64,000 nt of DNA, from contig NZ_MASU01000013.1 in the NCBI RefSeq assembly GCF_003202235.1, positions 496,001-560,000 of the forward strand, in the 5' to 3' direction. The stretch is from Prauserella flavalba. Lineage in GTDB: Bacteria > Actinomycetota > Actinomycetes > Mycobacteriales > Pseudonocardiaceae. A program made the position numbers and the translations under genes. Below, piece by piece: positions 43,792 through 53,141 of the stretch. Below the pieces are notes generated by a model. That model searched no databases. It saw nothing but the letters and a program-made list of their open reading frames with translations, and had not been told where the DNA came from. Each line of letters opens with the position of its first letter. Positions within the stretch are counted from its first letter, which is position 1.

Positions 43792-46611
43792 TCAGGCGAC
43801 GCCGGAGTCCGACGTCTGCGGGCCTGCCGCTGCGACGTCGTGGATCCGGTACTTCTCCGCCGCCTCGACGACCTTCGCCTGGTCGACCTCGCCACGGCGG
43901 GCGAGCATCGTCAGCACGCCGACCGTGATCGACTCCGCGTCGACGAGGAAGTGCCGCCGCGCGGCGGGACGGGTGTCGGAGAAGCCGAACCCGTCGGTGC
44001 CCAGGGTGAGCATGTCGGTCGGCACCCACGGCCGGATGAGGTCCGGCACGGCGCGCATCCAGTCCGACACGGCCACGACGGGGCCGTTCGAGTCCTTCAG
44101 CGCGGAGGTCACGTACGGCTCGCGCGGGGTGTCGCCCGGGTACAGGAAGTTGTCACGGTCGACCTCGACGGCCTCACGGCGCAGCTCCGTCCACGACGTC
44201 GCCGACCACACCGCGGCACGGACGCCCCACTCCTCCTGGAGCATCTTCTGCGCCTTGAGCGCGTCCGGCATCGTGACGCCCGAGACGAGGATCTGGGCCT
44301 CCGGTCCGTCGCCCTCGGGTGCCTCCGCGTAGCGGTAGAGCCCCTTGAGCAGGCCGTCGACGTCCAGGTTCTCCGGCTCGGCCGGCTGCTGGTACGGCTC
44401 GTTGTAGACGGTGAGGTAGTAGAAGACGTTCTCGCCGTTGCCGTCGGGGCCGGTCTCGCCGTACATGCGGCGAAGGCCGTCCCGCACGATGTGCGCGATC
44501 TCGAACGACCACGCGGGATCGTACGTCACCGCGGCCGGGTTGGTGGCCGACAGCAGGATCGAGTGCCCGTCCGCGTGCTGCAGGCCCTCACCGGTCAGCG
44601 TCGTGCGGCCCGCCGTGGCGCCGAGGACGAAACCGCGGGCCATCTGGTCGGCCGCCGCGTACAGGCCGTCGCCGGTGCGCTGGAACCCGAACATCGAGTA
44701 GAAGATGTAGATCGGGATCATCGGCTCGCCGTGCGTGGCGTACGACGTGCCGACCGCCGTGAACGACGCCGTCGAGCCCGCCTCGTTGATGCCCTCGTGC
44801 AGCAGCTGGCCCTGCTCGGACTCCTTGTAGGCCAGCATCAGCTGCGCGTCGACCGAGGTGTAGGTCTGCCCGTGCGGGTTGTAGATCTTGGCCGTCGGGA
44901 ACATCGAGTCGAGGCCGAACGTGCGCGCCTCGTCCGGGATGATCGGCACGATGCGGTTGCCGATCTCGGCGTCCTTGGCCAGTTCGCGGACCAGCCGGAC
45001 GAACGCCATCGTGGTGGCGACCTCCTGCTTGCCAGAGCCCTTGCGAATGGCCTCGTACACCTTGTCGCCCGGCAGCACCAGCGGCTTGGCCTTGGCCGCG
45101 CGCCGCTCCGGCAGGTACCCGCCGAGCGCCTTGCGGCGGCCCAGCATGTACTGGATCTCCTCGGAGTCCTTGCCGGGGTGGTAGTACGGCGGCAGCTTCG
45201 GGTCCTGCTCCAGCTGCTCGTCGCTGACCGGGATGCGCTGGGCGTCGCGGAACAGCTTGAGGTCGTCCAGCGTGAGCTTCTTCATCTGGTGCGTGGCGTT
45301 GCGGCCCTCGAACGCAGGGCCGAGCCCGTAGCCCTTGATGGTGTGGGCCAGGATCACGGTCGGCTGGCCGTGGTGCTCCAGCGCGGCCTTGTACGCGGCG
45401 TACACCTTGCGGTAGTCGTGGCCGCCGCGCTTGAGGTTCCAGATGTCGGCGTCGGAAAGGTCCTTGACGAGGTCCTTCGTGCGCGGGTCACGGCCGAAGA
45501 AGTGCTCGCGGACGTAGGCGCCGTCGTTGGCCTTGTAGGTCTGGTAGTCGCCGTCCGGCGTCACGTTCATCAGGTTGACGAGCGCGCCGTCGCGGTCGGC
45601 GTGCAGCAGCGCGTCCCACTCGCGGCCCCAGATGACCTTGATCACGTTCCAGCCCGCGCCACGGAAGTAGGCCTCGAGCTCCTGGATGATCTTGCCGTTG
45701 CCCCGGACGGGACCGTCGAGGCGCTGCAGGTTGCAGTTGATGACGAACGTGAGGTTGTCCAGCCCCTCGCCCGCGGCGACGTGGATCAGCCCGCGCGACT
45801 CCGGCTCGTCCATCTCGCCGTCGCCGAGGAACGCCCACACGTGCTGGTCGCTCGTGTCCTTGATGCCGCGGTCGTTGAGGTAGCGGTTGAACCGCGCCTG
45901 GTAGACGGCGTTCATCGGGCCGATGCCCATCGAGACCGTGGGGAACTCCCAGAAGTCCTGCATGAGCCTCGGGTGCGGGTACGACGGCAGCCCGCCGCCC
46001 TCGCCCGCGTGCGAGTACTCCTGGCGGAAGCCGTCCAGCTGGTCGGCGGTCAGCCTGCCCTCGAGGAACGCGCGTGCGTAGATGCCGGGGGAGGCGTGGC
46101 CCTGGATGAAGATCTGGTCGCCGCCGCCGGAGTGGTCCTTGCCACGGAAGAAGTGGTTGAAGCCGACCTCGTACAGCGCGGCCGACGAGGCGTAGGTGGA
46201 GATGTGCCCTCCGACCCCGACACCGGGACGCTGTGCGCGGTGCACCATGATCGCCGCGTTCCACCGGATGTAGGCGCGGTAGCGCCGCTCGATCTCCTCG
46301 TCACCGGGGAACCACGGTTCGTTTTCCGTGGGAATCGTGTTGACGTAGTCCGTCGCGGTGAGTGGCGGCACGCCCACGTTGCGTTCCCGGGCGCGTTCCA
46401 GCACGCGCAACATCAGGTACCTCGCGCGCTGCTGGCCACCCCTCGCCAGTGCCGCGTCGAAGGAGTCGAGCCATTCGGCCGTCTCCTCGGGGTCGATGTC
46501 CGGTAGGTGCGCCGCCAGTCCGTCACGGATGACGCGGACGCGCGCCGGGGCTCCCTGACCGGGTGCGCCGGTGGTGGCGCCTTGCCCGGCCTTGTCGTTC
46601 TGGGGGGCCAA
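43792..46611 (-). CDS. aceE: Pyruvate dehydrogenase E1 component, homodimeric
   Basis: Thiamine diphosphate enzyme of the pyruvate dehydrogenase complex. From a TTG at 46611, preceded by GGAGAT at good spacing, it has 939 residues starting A-P-Q-N-D-K after Met; the frame upstream lacks family similarity. The ThDP motif runs from [10 protein letters not shown] to I-N-C-N (about 260-292); H-x-x-x-K-G-Y-G-L-G and Y[10 protein letters not shown] further on are typical of AceE. No E2 or E3 gene is near. A CGTTAC-N6-GTAACG repeat lies upstream. Confidence 0.95.
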   Translation of the reverse strand: MAPQNDKAGQGATTGAPGQGAPARVRVIRDGLAAHLPDIDPEETAEWLDSFDAALARGGQQRARYLMLRVLERARERNVGVPPLTATDYVNTIPTENEPWFPGDEEIERRYRAYIRWNAAIMVHRAQRPGVGVGGHISTYASSAALYEVGFNHFFRGKDHSGGGDQIFIQGHASPGIYARAFLEGRLTADQLDGFRQEYSHAGEGGGLPSYPHPRLMQDFWEFPTVSMGIGPMNAVYQARFNRYLNDRGIKDTSDQHVWAFLGDGEMDEPESRGLIHVAAGEGLDNLTFVINCNLQRLDGPVRGNGKIIQELEAYFRGAGWNVIKVIWGREWDALLHADRDGALVNLMNVTPDGDYQTYKANDGAYVREHFFGRDPRTKDLVKDLSDADIWNLKRGGHDYRKVYAAYKAALEHHGQPTVILAHTIKGYGLGPAFEGRNATHQMKKLTLDDLKLFRDAQRIPVSDEQLEQDPKLPPYYHPGKDSEEIQYMLGRRKALGGYLPERRAAKAKPLVLPGDKVYEAIRKGSGKQEVATTMAFVRLVRELAKDAEIGNRIVPIIPDEARTFGLDSMFPTAKIYNPHGQTYTSVDAQLMLAYKESEQGQLLHEGINEAGSTASFTAVGTSYATHGEPMIPIYIFYSMFGFQRTGDGLYAAADQMARGFVLGATAGRTTLTGEGLQHADGHSILLSATNPAAVTYDPAWSFEIAHIVRDGLRRMYGETGPDGNGENVFYYLTVYNEPYQQPAEPENLDVDGLLKGLYRYAEAPEGDGPEAQILVSGVTMPDALKAQKMLQEEWGVRAAVWSATSWTELRREAVEVDRDNFLYPGDTPREPYVTSALKDSNGPVVAVSDWMRAVPDLIRPWVPTDMLTLGTDGFGFSDTRPAARRHFLVDAESITVGVLTMLARRGEVDQAKVVEAAEKYRIHDVAAAGPQTSDSGVA

Positions 46612-47004
46612 GGGATCTCCTCGCCGTTTGTCGCTTCGTTGTGTGCTTCTTCCAGCCCATCGTCGTCGCATTCGCGGCTTACGTCACCGTTACTGTGCGG
46701 TAACGTTCGGCATGCGTGCTGCGCGGTGTTTGGCCTGCTGAAGCCCCAGGTGGAGCTTCTCTCCCACCCTAGTTGAGAGCCCTCGGAAGGGGGACGCCGC
46801 GGCGGTGCGAATACCCCCTTTTCGCCTCGCGTCCCGGGCGCTCCGCCCGTAGCCTGCTGGACACGAGTTGCCTGCGATCCGGTGTGGACGGTTGCGCCGT
46901 GCGCCGCGCCAGTGTTCGCTAAGCCCATCCGTGTACGAAGCGTGCGGGTCGTCGGCGAATCCGGGTGACGCCCCGTACCCAGTTGTAGTTGGAGGAGTGA
47001 GGTC
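46612..47004. other. 393-base intergenic region between aceE and the DUF3052 gene
   Basis: Divergent promoter region. It holds the inverted repeat CGTTAC-N6-GTAACG at 46688-46705, 77 bases upstream of the aceE start, plus scattered T-rich words, but no open frame with a family signature, no tRNA and no clear riboswitch. The part next to 47004 ends with GGAGGAGTGAG, the ribosome site for the DUF3052 gene. Confidence 0.6.
46688..46705 (-). promoter_or_regulatory. Inverted repeat CGTTAC-N6-GTAACG in the aceE promoter region
   Basis: Perfect 6-bp arms separated by six bases, 77 bases upstream of the aceE TTG. The size and spacing suit a dimeric regulator that controls pyruvate dehydrogenase. No known box is matched; the claim rests on symmetry and position. 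Confidence 0.4.
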
Positions 47005-47430
47005 GTGGTCGCCGCGGGAGACGCTGATCAGCACAGCGTCGCCGAGAGGCTTGGGATCAAGCCGGACATGGTGGTCCAGGAGGTCGGCTGGGACGAGGAC
47101 GTCGACGAAGACGTCCGGGCGGCCATCGAGGAGCACACCGGTGCTGACCTGCTCGACGAGGATGCGGACGAGGTCATCGACGTGGTGCTGCTGTGGTGGC
47201 GCGACGGCGACGGTGACCTCGGCGACGCGCTCGTCGACGCGAGGGCACCGCTCGACGAGAACGGCGTCATCTGGGTCCTGACTCCGAAGACCGGCCAGCC
47301 CGGTCACGTGGAACCGAGCGAGATCGCGGAGGCCGTGCCGACCGTGGGGCTGTCGCAGACGTCGAACCTGAGCCTCGGTGAGGCCTGGGCCGCGACGCGC
47401 CTGGTACCGAGGTCGAAATCACGCCGGTAG
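47005..47430 (+). CDS. DUF3052 family protein
   Basis: Acidic cytoplasmic protein of 141 residues, function unknown. It starts V-A-A-G-D-A-D, then A-E-R-L-G-I-K-P-D-M-V-V-Q-E-V-G-W-D-E-D-V-D, V-V-L-L-W-W-R-D-G-D-G-D-L-x-D-x-L-V-D-A, and a G-x-I-W-V-L-T-P-K-T-G segment, the standard DUF3052 pattern. GTG start with a strong GGAGGAGTGAG site. It precedes ahpE on the same strand, a pairing seen in many actinobacteria. Confidence 0.9.
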   Translation: MVAAGDADQHSVAERLGIKPDMVVQEVGWDEDVDEDVRAAIEEHTGADLLDEDADEVIDVVLLWWRDGDGDLGDALVDARAPLDENGVIWVLTPKTGQPGHVEPSEIAEAVPTVGLSQTSNLSLGEAWAATRLVPRSKSRR

Positions 47431-47532
47431 GCACGAGACTGGCCCATGTGGCGGCCCGCCCACCGCGATAGGGTTGTCCGGCACACGCGGTTTTCATAGG
47501 CCGGACGACCTACGGGAGAGGAAATACTCGCT

Positions 47533-47994
47533 ATGGCGGTCGAGGTCGGTTCGCAAGCCCCGGACTTCACGCTCAACGACTACAACAAGCAGGAAGTCAC
47601 GCTGTCGTCGTTCCGGGGGGACAAGCCGGTGCTGCTTGTCTTCTACCCGTTCGCGTTCAGCGGGATCTGCCAGGGCGAGCTGTGCCAGCTCAGGGACGAG
47701 TTCGCCGAGTACGACAACGAGGGCGTCCAGATCCTCGGTGTCTCGGTCGACACCCCGTTCTCGCTCAAGGCGTGGGCCGAGCAGCAGGGCTACCAGTTCC
47801 CGCTGCTGTCGGACTTCTGGCCGCACGGTGAGGTCGCCAAGGCATACGGCGTCTTCAACGACAAGGCCGGCCTGGCCGTGCGCGGCACCTTCCTGATCGA
47901 CAAGGAGGGCGTCGTCCGCTTCGCCGAGGTCAACCAGCCCGGCGAGGCCCGCGACCAGCAGGCGTGGAAGAAGGCCGTCGCGGAGCTCGGCTGA
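47533..47994 (+). CDS. ahpE: Peroxiredoxin AhpE
   Basis: Thiol peroxidase of 153 residues that reduces peroxides, likely with mycothiol/mycoredoxin as reductant. The peroxidatic Cys46 lies in Y-P-F-A-F-S-G-I-C with Cys51 in E-L-C-Q; D-F and R at the active site are conserved. The length and P-F-A-F motif fit the AhpE branch. ATG behind GGGAGAGGAAA, 102 bases after DUF3052, so a separate promoter is possible. A hairpin terminator follows. Confidence 0.94.
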   Translation: MAVEVGSQAPDFTLNDYNKQEVTLSSFRGDKPVLLVFYPFAFSGICQGELCQLRDEFAEYDNEGVQILGVSVDTPFSLKAWAEQQGYQFPLLSDFWPHGEVAKAYGVFNDKAGLAVRGTFLIDKEGVVRFAEVNQPGEARDQQAWKKAVAELG

Positions 47995-48002
47995 TCCACC
48001 CC

Positions 48003-48024
48003 GGCGGCACCGCACGGTGCCGCC
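48003..48024 (+). terminator. Terminator after ahpE
   Basis: Perfect 9-bp stem GGCGGCACC / GGTGCCGCC with a GCAC loop, starting 8 bases after the ahpE stop and ending 4 bases before the tRNA gene. Confidence 0.72.
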
Positions 48025-48028
48025 ACCA

Positions 48029-48100
48029 GGGCGCATAGCTCAGCGGAAGAGCACCTGCCTTACAAGCAGGGGGTCGCAGGTTCGAACCCTGCTGCGCCCA
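48029..48100 (+). tRNA. tRNA-Val (anticodon TAC)
   Basis: Cloverleaf of 72 bases. Acceptor stem GGGCGCA (48029-48035) pairs with TGCGCCC (48093-48099), discriminator A48100. D-arm with AGCTC-AGCGGAA-GAGC, anticodon stem CCTGC/GCAGG around loop CTTACAA (anticodon TAC at 48061-48063), short variable loop and T-arm with GGTTCGAACCC. CCA is not encoded. It lies alone between ahpE and the PhoX-type gene; no integrated element follows the 3' end. Confidence 0.96.
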
Positions 48101-48207
48101 CCCTCAAAGGTTCACCGAGCCTTCGTCAGGCGTTCCGCCCGAATCGGGCAGAAGTGACGTTTTCGCTGGTTAGCGTCCCTCCCGTTCCCCACGACGGGAG
48201 GAAATCC

Positions 48208-49593
48208 GTGACTGACACCGCCCCCACCGGTGGCCTCGACCGGCGAGGCTTCTTCCGCGCGGGCGTGGCCGCCACAGCCACGCTCGCCGCACTCGGCCCA
48301 CTCGAAGCGCTCAGCGCCCGCACCGCCGGTGCGGCCCCGCTGACCAAGCGTCAATCCAGCCCCGACTACGGCCCGCTGTCCCCGGTCAGGGACCAGACGA
48401 CCGGGCTGCCCCTGCTGGCCCTGCCGAGGGGCTTCGAGTACCTCAGCTACGGCTGGACCGGTGACGTCATGTCCGACGGCACGCCGACGCCAGGCATGCA
48501 CGACGGGATGGCGGCCTTCACGCGCCGCGACGGCAGGATCGCACTCGTCCGCAACCACGAGCAGGGCGGCTACACCGGTGCGTTCACCGAACCCGCCTAC
48601 GACCCCGCCGCGACGGGCGGCACCACCAACCTCGTGTTCGATCCCGAGAAGGGCGAGTTCACGGAGTCGTGGGCGAGCCTGTCCGGCACCATCCGCAACT
48701 GCGCCGGCGGTCCCACGCCGTGGGGCACCTGGCTGACGTGCGAGGAGACCACCGAGATCGGTCCGGACGGCACGCGACACGGCTACGTCTTCGAGGTGCC
48801 CTTCGACCGCAAGGGCGACCCGTCGCCGCTGAAGGGCATGGGCCGGTTCAGCCACGAGGCCGTCGCCGTGGACCCCGGCACCGGCATCGTCTACCTCACC
48901 GAGGACGCCACCCCCTCCGGCTTCTACCGGTACCTGCCGCGCAAGCGCGGGAAGCTTGAGGCTGGCGGAACGCTGCAGATGCTCGTCGTGGAGACCCCGG
49001 AGGGCAGCTCGTACTCCACCTACACCGACGGCACGGGCACGCGGTACCGGACGTCGTGGGTCACCGTGCCCAACCCCGACTACGCACCGGGCGAGACCCG
49101 GCCCGCCGAGCAGGGCGCCGCGCTCGGCGCGGCCGTGTTCCGCAGGCTGGAGGGCGCGTGGTGGGGTAACGACCGCGTCTACATCGTCTCCACCAGCGGC
49201 GGGCCGAAGGGGCAGGGCCAGGTCTTCGAGTACGACCCGAGGACCGAGCGCATGCGCGTGCTGTTCGCGTCGCCCGACGCGACGGTGCTGAACAACCCCG
49301 ACAACATCTGCGTCAGCCCGCGCGGCGGCATCGTGCTGTGCGAGGACGGCAGCGAGGGTGAGTACCTGCACGGTCTCACCACCGATGGCGAGATATTCCC
49401 GTTCGCCCTCAACCGTGTCGTGATCCCCGAGGGCGGGGTGCCGGGCAAGAAGGTGGCGCCCGGCGACTACTCGGGGTCGGAGTGGTGCGGCTCCACGTTC
49501 GAACCGAAGCGGGGCAACTGGCTCTTCGTGAACGCGCAGACGCCGGGCATCACCTTCGCGATCACCGGACCCTGGCGGCGCGGCTCCCTGTAG
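48208..49593 (+). CDS. Tat-exported PhoX-type alkaline phosphatase (DUF839)
   Basis: Probable extracytoplasmic phosphatase of 461 residues. The GTG at 48208 with GGGAGGAAAT ahead gives a twin-arginine signal (D-R-R-G-F-F-R-A-G-V-A-A-T-A) and a likely cut near residue 45. The PhoX beta-propeller pattern is seen: R-N-H-E-x-G, T-x-N-L-V-F-D, S-L-S-G-T-I-R-N-C-A-G-G-x-T-P-W-G-T-W-L-T-C-E-E, G-R-F-S-H-E-A-V-A-V-D and N-P-D-N-I. Tat export fits folding with Fe-Ca cofactors in the cytoplasm. No Pho box was found. Confidence 0.88.
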   Translation: MTDTAPTGGLDRRGFFRAGVAATATLAALGPLEALSARTAGAAPLTKRQSSPDYGPLSPVRDQTTGLPLLALPRGFEYLSYGWTGDVMSDGTPTPGMHDGMAAFTRRDGRIALVRNHEQGGYTGAFTEPAYDPAATGGTTNLVFDPEKGEFTESWASLSGTIRNCAGGPTPWGTWLTCEETTEIGPDGTRHGYVFEVPFDRKGDPSPLKGMGRFSHEAVAVDPGTGIVYLTEDATPSGFYRYLPRKRGKLEAGGTLQMLVVETPEGSSYSTYTDGTGTRYRTSWVTVPNPDYAPGETRPAEQGAALGAAVFRRLEGAWWGNDRVYIVSTSGGPKGQGQVFEYDPRTERMRVLFASPDATVLNNPDNICVSPRGGIVLCEDGSEGEYLHGLTTDGEIFPFALNRVVIPEGGVPGKKVAPGDYSGSEWCGSTFEPKRGNWLFVNAQTPGITFAITGPWRRGSL

Positions 49594-49704
49594 CGCCTGA
49601 CCGAGGCGGCCAAGATCACGTTACGGCAACGTTTCGTGGCCTTGGTCGCCTTCTCCGGCGATTATTCTCTTTCCAGGTTGTCGGATACCGAGCAGAGGTC
49701 TGTC

Positions 49705-50676
49705 GTGGGCGTTGCTGGTGACGATTCCGGGCGGCTCACCGAGGATCGCGCCGCAGCGCGGCCACTCATCGAGGATCTGCCGGCATCGATGTGGGACCAC
49801 CCCGGGCCGGGAGAGGAGCCCCCGAGGGCACGTCCGCCGCGCTGGCGCCGGGCGCTGCCGGTCGTGGTGTGCGCCGTGCTCGCCGGGGTGCTGGTATTCG
49901 TCGTCGCCGGCCTGCACGGCGGCTCCGGCGGCACGGTGCGCGCGGCCGACCAGGCTCCGCGGGCTCCCCGCGACGGCGCCGCCGCTCTCGGCGTGCGCGA
50001 CAACCCGCTGCTCACGTCCAGGGCCGTGCTCACGCCGGTGGCGTGCGAACTGCCCGCCTTCAGCGGTGAGCTGCCGAGGCTGCGGGCGTACTACCACGCC
50101 GGGCTCCGGTGTCTCGATGCCGCGTGGCGGCCCGTGCTCGACCGCGTCGGCGCGAGGTTCGCCCCGGTCAGGGTGACGTTGATCGACGAGCCCTCGACCC
50201 GGTGCGGCGCGCTCCCGCCCGCCGCGGAGGCCACCGGCCTCTACTGCGACCTCGACGGGACGATCTACCTGCCGTACGGACGGGTGCTCGACTCGCTCGG
50301 CGTCACCACCGAGGCGCACCTGGCGACGCTGGCCCACGAGTACGGGCACCACGTCCAGCAGCTGAGCGGCATCCTCGGCATGGCCAACCGCGAGCTCGAC
50401 GCCTACGCCCCTGGCAGCCCGCAGGACCACGAGCTGCATCGCAGGGTCGAACTGCAGGCGAACTGCTTCGCCGGGCTGTTCCTCGCGAGCGCGGCGGGCC
50501 GGGGCTCGATCAGCGCCGCCGACGCCGAGGCCGCGGTGGAGGACTTCCGCAACTGGGTCGACAGCGACACCCACGGCGACAACGAGACCCAGCTGCGCTG
50601 GGCCAGGGCCGGGTTCGCCGGCGGCACCGTCGCCACGTGCGACACGTGGAACGTGGCCCCAGCCGAGGTCCGTTAG
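49705..50676 (+). CDS. Membrane-anchored neutral zinc metallopeptidase
   Basis: Protein of 323 residues from the GTG at 49705 (AGAGG six bases before); the frame is open from 49636. A membrane helix at about 52-75 (L-P-V-V-V-C-A-V-L-A-G-V-L-V-F-V-V) is followed by an extracytoplasmic domain. The zinc motif is H211-E-Y-G-H215 with a glutamate and N-C-F-A-G in the following helix, as in the YpfJ-like metallopeptidases. Four cysteines may pair. Substrate unknown. Confidence 0.85.
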   Translation: MGVAGDDSGRLTEDRAAARPLIEDLPASMWDHPGPGEEPPRARPPRWRRALPVVVCAVLAGVLVFVVAGLHGGSGGTVRAADQAPRAPRDGAAALGVRDNPLLTSRAVLTPVACELPAFSGELPRLRAYYHAGLRCLDAAWRPVLDRVGARFAPVRVTLIDEPSTRCGALPPAAEATGLYCDLDGTIYLPYGRVLDSLGVTTEAHLATLAHEYGHHVQQLSGILGMANRELDAYAPGSPQDHELHRRVELQANCFAGLFLASAAGRGSISAADAEAAVEDFRNWVDSDTHGDNETQLRWARAGFAGGTVATCDTWNVAPAEVR

Positions 50677-50715
50677 ACCCTCGCGCCGGGCGGCCTCGCC
50701 GAGGATCCTGGCCCC

Positions 50716-51822
50716 ATGGACACGCGGCTCTCCGACCTCAGCCTCCCCGGCAGGCTCGCCGGCGAGGGCGAACAGATCACGATGGACGAGCTCGCACTCG
50801 CCGCGCGCAACCACGGGATGCCGCTGGAGGCGCTGCACCACGATCTCACCCCACACGGTCTGCACTACCTGCTGATCCACTTCGACATCCCGGTGATCGA
50901 CGCGCGGACGTGGCGGCTGACCGTCAACGGGCACTCCGGCACGCCCCTGTCGTTGTCGCTGGCCGACCTGAGAGCCCGGCCGTCGCGGACGGTGCGGGTG
51001 ACGATGGAGTGCGCGGGCAACGGCCGCGCGTCGCTGCTGCCTCGGCCGATCAGCCAGCCGTGGCTGGTCGAGGCCGTCGGCACCGCCGAGTGGACGGGGG
51101 TGCCGCTGCGCGACGTGCTCGCGGAGGCCGGGCTCGGCGAGGTCACGGTCGACGTGGTGTTCACCGGCGCCGACCACGGGGTGGAGCGCGGCATCGAGCA
51201 GGACTACCGGCGCGGGCTCCCGCTCGCGGAGGCACTCGGCGACGACGTGCTGCTCGCCTACGAGATGAACGGGCTTCCGCTGCCGCCGCAGCACGGTTTC
51301 CCGCTACGGCTCGTGGTGCCCGGCTGGTACGGGATGGCCCACGTGAAGTGGCTGACCTCGATCGACGTCACCGAGACCCCGTACACGGGCTACCAGAACA
51401 CCGTGGCCTACCGCGTCAAACACGCCAGCGGCGAGGAGGGCGAGCCGGTGACGCGCATCGTGCCGAGGTCGCTGCTGGTGCCGCCCGGCTTCCCGGACTT
51501 CCAGACGCGGCACCGGATCGTGCGGCCAGGGCCGGTAGAGCTCACGGGCCGCGCCTGGTCGGGGCTGGCTCCGCTGGAGCGTGTCGAGGTGAGCACCGAC
51601 GGCGGCGCGACGTGGTCGCAGGCGAACCTGGAGCCGCCGACGGGACACCGGTGGGCGTGGCGGCGGTTCACCGCGCCGTGGCACGCCGAGCCGGGCACGT
51701 ACACGCTCGCGGTGCGGGCCACGGACGCCGACGGCAACACGCAGCCCCACCGGGAGCCGTGGAACCGGGGCGGTTACGTGAACAACGCCGTGCACCGCGT
51801 ACCCGTCACCTGCCTGGCTTAG
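50716..51822 (+). CDS. Molybdopterin-dependent oxidoreductase of the sulfite oxidase family
   Basis: Protein of 368 residues. The molybdenum ligand is Cys99 in M-E-C-A-G-N-G-R, followed by the G-A-D-H-G and P-L-P-x-x-H-G-F-P-L-R-L-V-V-P-G-W-Y-G motifs of the molybdopterin domain, and a Mo-co dimerisation domain from about 240 (V-E-V-S-T-D-G-G-A-T-W). No heme domain and no signal peptide is visible, so a cytoplasmic enzyme of SorT-like or plant-like form is likely; sulfite or another small anion is the substrate. ATG 39 bases after the peptidase. Confidence 0.88.
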   Translation: MDTRLSDLSLPGRLAGEGEQITMDELALAARNHGMPLEALHHDLTPHGLHYLLIHFDIPVIDARTWRLTVNGHSGTPLSLSLADLRARPSRTVRVTMECAGNGRASLLPRPISQPWLVEAVGTAEWTGVPLRDVLAEAGLGEVTVDVVFTGADHGVERGIEQDYRRGLPLAEALGDDVLLAYEMNGLPLPPQHGFPLRLVVPGWYGMAHVKWLTSIDVTETPYTGYQNTVAYRVKHASGEEGEPVTRIVPRSLLVPPGFPDFQTRHRIVRPGPVELTGRAWSGLAPLERVEVSTDGGATWSQANLEPPTGHRWAWRRFTAPWHAEPGTYTLAVRATDADGNTQPHREPWNRGGYVNNAVHRVPVTCLA

Positions 51823-51862
51823 CTCCCGCAGTGGAGGCGCTGCAGGGTGGAGCCTCGGGCGC

Positions 51863-52387
51863 TCACGGCACGTTCCGCAACGGCCACGCCTCGCCCGTCG
51901 AGCTGTCGATCAGCGCGGCCCGCGTGGCGCGGACCGTCAGCGGCAGCACGTCGTACACCGCCGAGGCGACCTGGGGCAGGCGCTCGGTCTGCGCTCGCGT
52001 CGCGAGTGACGAATGTGGCAGCCACCGGCCGGTCTCGTAGTGCTTGTGCACGAGCGCGCCGGTGCCACGCACAGCCTCCACCACGGCCTGCTGGCGCGAC
52101 ACGAGATCGGCGGGCACGGCCGGAACCAGCGAGACCCGGCCACGCCGGAACGTCGCGACCGCGTCGAAGGACAGCTCGAACGGCCCGTGGTCGGGCAGGG
52201 TCTCCACGGCCGCGCGCACGGCGACGAGGTCCCAGTCCAGCAGCACGACATAGGACAAGTGCGGGTGATGCCTGCCGTGGGTGTGCGAGGCGAGCGTGGG
52301 GACGCCGAGCTCCTCGATGCGCAGCCAGAGCTTGCGCAGCGCGCGCTCGGACCGGCCGTCGAACAGCACGCACACCGCCAGAGCCAC
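51863..52387 (-). CDS. 2H phosphoesterase (2'-5' RNA ligase family) protein
   Basis: Protein of 174 residues with the two H-x-T/S-like motifs of the 2H family: H-P-H-L-S-Y at about 41-46 and P-H-S-S-L at about 123-127. The family cleaves or joins 2',3'-cyclic or 2'-5' linked RNA ends. R-R-G-R-V-S-L-V-P lies between. GTG or ATG near 52387. Convergent with the sulfite-oxidase-like gene with 40 bases between. Substrate unknown. Confidence 0.83.
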   Translation of the reverse strand: MALAVCVLFDGRSERALRKLWLRIEELGVPTLASHTHGRHHPHLSYVVLLDWDLVAVRAAVETLPDHGPFELSFDAVATFRRGRVSLVPAVPADLVSRQQAVVEAVRGTGALVHKHYETGRWLPHSSLATRAQTERLPQVASAVYDVLPLTVRATRAALIDSSTGEAWPLRNVP

Positions 52388-52494
52388 GCGCTCGACCGTA
52401 GCCCCACCGTGGGAGCCTGCCCCGGTTTCGCGGCTCGTACTGACGGGTACTCCTTACGCTGAGTGACGTCCGTCACAGGAATCAGGAGTCGATC

Positions 52495-53067
52495 ATGGAT
52501 CCTCGCACGGATGCCCGGGTCGGTGTCGCCGGTGTGCAGCCGGTGCAGGTGCTGGCCGGAATCGTGGGCCTGGCCTACCTGGTGATCGGGATCATCGGGT
52601 TTGTGCTCACCGGCTTCGGCGGGTTCACGGACGCCGAGCACAGCACGCTGTGGGTCTTCTCGATCAACCCGCTGCACAACGTCGTCCACGTCGTCATCGG
52701 CGTGCTGGGCCTGCTCATGGCGCTCAACTCGGGGTTGGCACGCACGTTCGGGTGGCTGTTGTTCATCGGCTACGGCGTGGTGTTCGTCTGGGGCCTCGCG
52801 ATCACGGGCGTCTTCTCCAGCAACCCCGTGTCGGGTCTCGGCAACCCGCTCGCCCTCAACACCGCCGACAACTGGCTCCACCTCGGCAGCGCGCTCGTCG
52901 GCCTGCTGATCGCGATCATGCCGGCCCGCAAGAAGGTCGTGGCGCCCGAGGAGCCGGTGGGCCCGGCCGCGGGCGGGGCGACGGCGATGGGCGAGGACCC
53001 CGCCGCGACCACGGACCCGCGGCGCCGTCAGCACCGCCGCCTCTGGCGCCGGGGCGCCCACACCTGA
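52495..53067 (+). CDS. DUF4383 membrane protein
   Basis: Protein of 190 residues with four membrane helices (about 15-40, 60-80, 85-107, 127-145). The pattern V-Q-x-L-A-x-x-V-G-x-x-Y-L, I-N-P-L-H-N-V-V-H-V-V-I-G and N-T-A-D-N-W-L-H-L is that of DUF4383 proteins, which are common in actinobacteria. The tail is charged (R-R-R-Q-H-R-R-L-W-R-R). Function unknown; family members are often stress-induced. ATG behind AGGAGTCGATC. Confidence 0.87.
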   Translation: MDPRTDARVGVAGVQPVQVLAGIVGLAYLVIGIIGFVLTGFGGFTDAEHSTLWVFSINPLHNVVHVVIGVLGLLMALNSGLARTFGWLLFIGYGVVFVWGLAITGVFSSNPVSGLGNPLALNTADNWLHLGSALVGLLIAIMPARKKVVAPEEPVGPAAGGATAMGEDPAATTDPRRRQHRRLWRRGAHT

Positions 53068-53081
53068 GGCGGAGCCCGAGT

Positions 53082-53134
53082 GTCCCCAAGGCACTTTGGT
53101 CGCGTTGAACGCAACCAAAGTGCCCTTGGGGGAC
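53082..53134. repeat. Palindromic repeat, short class, copy G
   Basis: Arms 53082-53104 (GTCCCCAAGGCACTTTGGT...) and 53110-53134 pair with two mismatches or bulges around a TTGAA loop. It fills the 74-base convergent gap between DUF4383 and the PP2C gene. The arms are a variant of copies C and F (CACTTTGGT for CACCTTTGT). Confidence 0.85.
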
Positions 53135-53141
53135 GTTCGCG

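Noticed and set aside
43570-46506. 978-codon plus-strand frame opposite aceE
   Set aside because: Antisense shadow of aceE, rich in Arg/Val/His with no family pattern; aceE itself is complete.
48029-48207. tRNA-Val as an integration site
   Set aside because: No duplicated tRNA 3' end, integrase or change of composition follows; the PhoX-type gene starts about 100 bases later.
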